NCBI GenBank assembly: GCA_963969495.1
Contig: OZ018326.1
Coordinates: 1,985,444 to 2,049,443, forward strand
DNA length: 64,000 nt
Source: Ceratothoa steindachneri
Taxonomy: Eukaryota; Arthropoda; Malacostraca; Isopoda; Cymothoidae
Reading direction: 5' to 3'
The translations under genes and the position numbers were made by a program. The notes beneath the pieces were generated by a model. That model had not been told where the DNA came from. It was given only the letters and a program-made list of their open reading frames with translations, and did not search any database. Of this stretch, positions 59,210 through 64,000 are shown piece by piece. The first letter of the stretch is position 1. Each line of letters begins with the position of its first letter.

Positions 59210-60076
59210 ACTATCATAAGCAAATTTTTTATAGTATTGGGCAAAATATTGGCATTGATGGATGCAATGATTCCTCGAAACTCATTCTTCAGTTCTACGA
59301 TATTATATGGTGCTGCTCTAAATAGTCTTTCCTTTACAAAACTACATAGAATGTAGTCTAAGGTGATCTGATCGGCCAGGCGAAGTTTGATCTATTCAAC
59401 TTTATTTGTTGAGGAAATCGAGCCTTCAACTATTTGATGGTGGCACATACAGTATGAGCTGTACCACCATCTTGCTCAGACCATTCGTGAGGATATTTTC
59501 TATTGGCGAAAATACCTTTGAGCATGTCTGCATAACTGGTAGCGTTATTTGACTGAGCTTGTCCGATTACAAGGTCCTCAATTAGGACCAATTAGTCCAC
59601 ACCACACTGTTATCTTTGCCGAGTGAAAAGGTTTTTGAAAGTGAATTTTTCACTTAGTTGATGACCAGTTGCGATAGTTCTCGTTTTTGACATACCTTTC
59701 AAGTAAACGTGACTTTTATCACTGAAAATTATGTTATTCATTACTAATTGTTTATCATCGTAAATTTCTTAACCCTGAGGAAAAACGATAACCTACTTTT
59801 CTTATCTTGCATCGAGATTTCTTGATAACATTGACTTTTGTATGGCTTTAAATTAGTCTGCACAATTTCTCTATTCAAATAATTCTTAGCAACCATATTT
59901 TTCAATGACTTTGTTGCATCAGTTTCAATTAAAGTCTTTACCTTTTCAATATTGTTTTTCGTCCTCACACTTATCTTACGTCCAGGATTTCCTTTATTTA
60001 AATTACCAATTGTGCTCTGTGAATTCCCCTTAGCGTCAATGCTCTGGATTGTTATTTTTGTCTAATCGTATTCCAT
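59210..60076 (-). pseudogene. Tc1/mariner-superfamily transposase relic, near full length
   Basis: From ATG 60076 on the minus strand: a first helix-turn-helix reduced by stops (QSTIGNLNKGNPGRK), then VRTKNNIEKVKTLIETDATKS and LKNMVAKNYLNREIV (second helix-turn-helix) with NLKPYKSQCYQEI, open from 59968 to 59744. In a next frame come NNIIFSDKSHVYLKG (first Asp), KTRTIATGHQLSEKF, WSEQDGGTAHTV near 59485 (second Asp), and LADQITLDYILCSF near 59360 (third acid region), ending near NLL at ~59215. All three acidic positions can still be read, but stops and frame changes make it inactive. Closest in the window to the C-terminal fragment at 5.1 kb. No terminal inverted repeats were found. Confidence 0.83.
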
Positions 60077-63000
60077 ACCTTAGTTGAAAATGTCAAAATG
60101 ATTTGATTATATAGCAATTTCAAATCATTAATTCAACAAAAAACCTGGGCTATTGAAGAGTTTATTGTGTTCTTTTTGAGAGTCTACAACAGAACTGAGA
60201 TATAATATTCACTACAAGCCTAGGCTATCTAAGATAGCTACTGAAGCTTGAATTATTGCTCTTTTTAATTATACTTATTTCTACTTCCAATCTGTAATGG
60301 CTAACAAATTACAGCATTATAAAAATGGGGACATATTTGTCCTTTACCCAGTATATGTATGGATTCTAAATAACTCCATCAGGCAGCCGAGGTAAATTCG
60401 AAGAAAATAGCCTTTATATTACGTCAAAGCGCCAAAGTAAAGTGCATGGTTCCATGTGAACAGTTTTGGAGAGTAAAAAAGACTTCATTGGGCAGTCTAT
60501 TGTTAAAGTATTATTGGCAAATCCGCAGGAATTGAAGGGTCATCTCAAACCCTACGAGCAGTGGTGCTTACTAGCAGATGGTTTTCTAACGCGAAGCTTA
60601 TTTCTTAAGCAGACATACCATCCATCTGCTATAGATGATAACCATTGTTCGTAATGTAGAGGTTGAAATCTCAATAGCTAAAGGAAAGCGCAATGGCGTC
60701 CCCAGCAACAGCCACCTAATGCCCAATTCATTACTTGAGACACCAACCTGACAAAACCAAAGTATAACGGACAAGGAATAAGGATAAATATTTTGGCTAG
60801 CCAAGATTGACTTTTTAAATTAACAGGCTGGTCTAATTAAAACAGCGTCAGATTTAAGATGACTCCTCGAATCATTAAACTTATGAAACTGGTGATGCTA
60901 GAATAGTTACTAGGCGGCTAGGCATTAAATTCGCATAAATTCATGCCGCTCGACTGCTGACATAATTTTTGAAACCATCCCTGAACAGATGGCAGTGACA
61001 TGTGAACCACAATATGGTCAAGAAACATTCCTGACGAAAAAAAGAGGGTTTGCTAAATCCCCAACCAGAAAATGGGAGATCCAACTATTTAGAATCGCAG
61101 AAAAGGTTGAGTAGCTTCATATCAGTGACGTAATGAGCCATTCAAAGAGCCAGAAGCCTGACCATATTAGGGGATATATCAAATCAGCCAATGAATCAGG
61201 TGCAAAGACATTCTTCTAAATTTCTGAAGTAAGAATTTTCTGAATGGAATGCATGTATTTGAGACATATTGGATGGGGATGAAAAGAAGGGAAAGAAAAC
61301 AAATTTTGCCATAAAGACTATGGACATGGGTTGTACGCAGAGTACGGCTGGATAATGGAATCCCAAGTTCATGCACAGGGTCTAACGTGCCTAAGGATGA
61401 AAACGAGGCATATGAGTAAATATTTTTCCTATAGCTGAGGTTAGACTGGACAAAAGAGGAAGATGATTTTAAAATATTCAAACTAGCATACCACAAGAGG
61501 TGAATGAAAACATTTTTAAAAAATTCTTGCATCTAAAAGCCTCTGTATTAGGTCTGGAGGATGGACAATATGGGGCACAAATTGCGGATGTTCCTTTCCT
61601 ATTCTATCGAGATTTATGTAGGAATAATTTTGGTTCGCTCATCAGTTTTCATTGTTTAGAAGTGCATAAGCTTTGTTAAAGCAAATAAAAATCTAAATAA
61701 TCTTTATTCAACACCTATTTGTGCGCGCCGCCAATTTCTTTCTCGAACAGTTGTGAGTGGCTGAAAGTAAGCGAGATAACACAAAGAGAGACCTGCTAGA
61801 TCTTAAGCAAACAAGATCGCTGATACACTCTTAGGGACCAAAGAAACTAAGCTATTTATCACGATTTCAAGAAGATGATTCATAAAGGAATAACCTGAGG
61901 GAAACACTTCCTGTTGAATGTTACTTCTGGAACTCAAAGAGTAAACTACAACACAAAAGTGAAGGCCATATAAGAAACATTGGATAATGCTAAGTAAGAA
62001 TTTTCGCCACATCAATAATATATCTAACGTAGGCCTTCTAAATATCGAGGAATATAGACAGAGCATGTTTTCTTCGGGTGAAGGATTAAGGCATAGTGAG
62101 ATTCAACTGAACTTAAAGAGCAGTAGCACATTCTTTACGGCAAAATCCCGACTAGAAAAGTTAAAAAACTTTGGGACTCCAAATTTCACAATACTATGGT
62201 GTTAACAAATTTGTAGCCATTTGCAAATGCAAACGCATCGAGATAGATTAGTTATTTATAGGTTTAGAGAAAAGAAGAACGGTAGCTGTCCGAGATATAT
62301 AACTCCAGCATCGAAATTCAGTTAAAGATATCTAGCAAAAAGACTTTGTATGTGGGTGGAGTTGTCGAGGGAAATGATAAGGAAAGTCATCAAGGCATGG
62401 CTAGGTTAAATATATGTTAGTGCTTGTAAGGTTAAATGGCCATTTCAATTGCGCTGGGAGAGGAATGAGCATTTCAGATAAATCTTCTCTTCCTGAAGTT
62501 TAATTCGGCAAACACCTCTGATAATGATCGTCTCCTCTCAGGGCTGCAAAAGAGGCAGCAAAGATATCTGCGATGTGTAGAGGTTTAACAATTAAGGAAG
62601 CATCAACCTCCAGACCAGTGCCAACACGAGCAGTGTACTCACCCCTAATCATATTGATTCTTATGTAGAACTGCATCTGAGAAGAAGTATAGGTCAGTAA
62701 TATATGAAAGCTCTTTAGGTCTGGCGTTATTACCAAGGTTGATTTGTCTCTGAGTTTCGGTACCACACTTGGTGCAGCCAAATAGGTTTGCCCCTGCTGG
62801 GAGTGCTGAGTATTTAAAAAGAATAGAAAGCTCTCTTCTTGTTTGGTCGTAGGCTGAGTAAAGGTGATCAATTATTTCCTCAAAGGTAAAGGAAGTGTGC
62901 AGCTAATTTCGGTCTTCTTTATTCAGTGGGAACTTGAAGTCTTCAGATATCTTTTTTGATTTGAAAATTTATCTTTGCCGCTTTCCACCTCTCTTTTTAC

Positions 63001-64000
63001 ATACACGGCCGCATACATGCGGTAATTTAATATTCATAAATATAATTAATTTTTATATATTAAATTAGTTCGAATAATATAAAATTTATTCACTCTACTC
63101 TCATTAATTTATTTTACATATTATTATACTATTATAAATTCTTACACTTGCTATTCAATAGTATAAAGGAAATAATAGGACATTTTTCTTTAATATTAGG
63201 ACGAAAAAATTACTTTCTCTTTCAAGCCCTCAAATAAACATGTTGCATCCCAATTACAAGGTGTAATAGACCCAACAAAGCATCTCACAAATGAGCACTC
63301 TGTTGGCCCTAGAAAACCTAAATTTGGGCACAGATATTGAACACTGAAATAACATGCCATGTTTTAACAATGAACGAATGTCAAACAAAGGAAAATACTT
63401 GTAAATAATGTTAAAGCGCAATTTAATACGTTGGAGTTCTCACGGGGATGTAAAAACATACACACATGAGAAAACAGATGTGAGCCGAAAGGTGTGGAAA
63501 TAAAAAACGAAGGTAATTGAACAAACTTAGTGCGATATCTGATCTGACCAACTAGACTTTACGTGAACCTGTGAAACGACGGAATCAATCTTGCTATTAA
63601 TGCTGGCCTGATAAAGCCAAAGGCGGCTAAATGCAAATACACTCCTAATACATTCGTGTTCACTCTCAACACGCACACACCCTTTAAGTGCACCTAGCAG
63701 TCGTAACAAAGAACAAACGAGCAAACTTTAACCAGAAAGACTCCGCACCGTATTCAGATTATGAGAAGATAAGTCACGCCATTTAATGACGGTAGTATAA
63801 ATACACGGACAAAATCACTCCTGTCAAGATTCATAATCTTGATTCTCTTCTTCGACTTGTATATTAGTAGCCTCAACAATCTTATGCTGAAGGAGACTGA
63901 AACGCAACACTTATACCCAAAGACTCGACAATTTTGCTTGGCCGAACTGAGGTAGTCCTAAGCGGAGATTATAGCCTACCAATACTTCGATTTTCTCCCG
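60077..64000. other. No recognised feature
   Basis: The longest frames (61179-61532 and 62500-62871, both minus, 117-123 codons; 60466-60654, plus) show no known domain. Without homology or splice evidence I do not call them genes. No tandem repeats or hairpins stood out. Confidence 0.4.

Noticed and set aside
61179..62871. Minus-strand frames of 117 and 123 codons as host genes
   Set aside because: No recognisable domain, AT-driven composition and no neighbouring exon-like frames.

Overview
The window looks like repeat-rich, gene-poor nuclear DNA from a metazoan, most likely an arthropod. The host background is clearly AT-rich. The repeat families fit that view: mariner/Tc1 and piggyBac-like transposases, a CR1-like retroposon whose ORF1 carries an esterase domain, an I-like retroposon with its own RNase H, and Ty3/gypsy fragments. 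I cannot name the species. I found no convincing host gene, tRNA, rRNA, CRISPR array or bacterial-type operon. Nearly everything that can be explained is mobile or satellite DNA.

Left part (1-25.4 kb). A ~50-bp minisatellite (0.33-1.46 kb) is followed by a decayed gypsy pol (3.6-5.1 kb, +), a mariner/Tc1-type C-terminal fragment (5.1-5.5 kb, +), a ~250-bp tandem satellite (5.5-6.6 kb) and a non-LTR gag/endonuclease relic (6.6-8.5 kb, -). Next come shorter tandem duplications, a near-perfect 65-nt palindrome (9.70 kb) and a long (TA)n tract. A second gypsy fragment (integrase, 11.9-12.6 kb) is followed by a 929-bp mariner deletion derivative with intact ends (12.92-13.85 kb), a third gypsy fragment (protease side, 14.8-15.4 kb) and a second palindrome (15.66 kb). 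A decayed gag of the I-like family (18.7-20.3 kb, +) runs directly into a decayed coding relic of a family I cannot name (20.3-21.4 kb).

Centre (25.4-32.3 kb). This is the best-preserved object: a complete 6.8-kb I-like non-LTR retrotransposon on the minus strand. It has a poly(A) end, a 13-bp target-site duplication, ORF1 with three CCHC knuckles, and ORF2 with endonuclease, reverse transcriptase, RNase H and a C-terminal CCHC. Only three in-frame TGA codons interrupt it. It is far more GC-rich than the DNA around it.

Right part (33.7-64 kb). About 12 kb is a diverged ~71-bp satellite with several monomer classes. It is interrupted by an LTR-like segment (38.9-40.1 kb), a TIR-bearing non-autonomous element (40.3-41.1 kb), a ~60-bp tail of an I-like relative (42.9 kb) and a CR1 3' fragment (43.7-44.1 kb). 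Then come a CCA-rich tract, a near full-length but internally deleted CR1 copy (48.5-52.3 kb, -), and relics of a Tc1/mariner transposase (53.4-53.9 kb, +), a piggyBac-like transposase (57.2-58.1 kb, -) and another Tc1/mariner-superfamily transposase (59.2-60.1 kb, -). The remaining sequence is AT-rich and unassigned.

The genes do not form a pathway; the window is best read as layered insertions of different ages. The most useful objects for follow-up are the complete I-like element, the satellite block with its nested insertions, the mariner derivative with intact ends, and the two hairpins.
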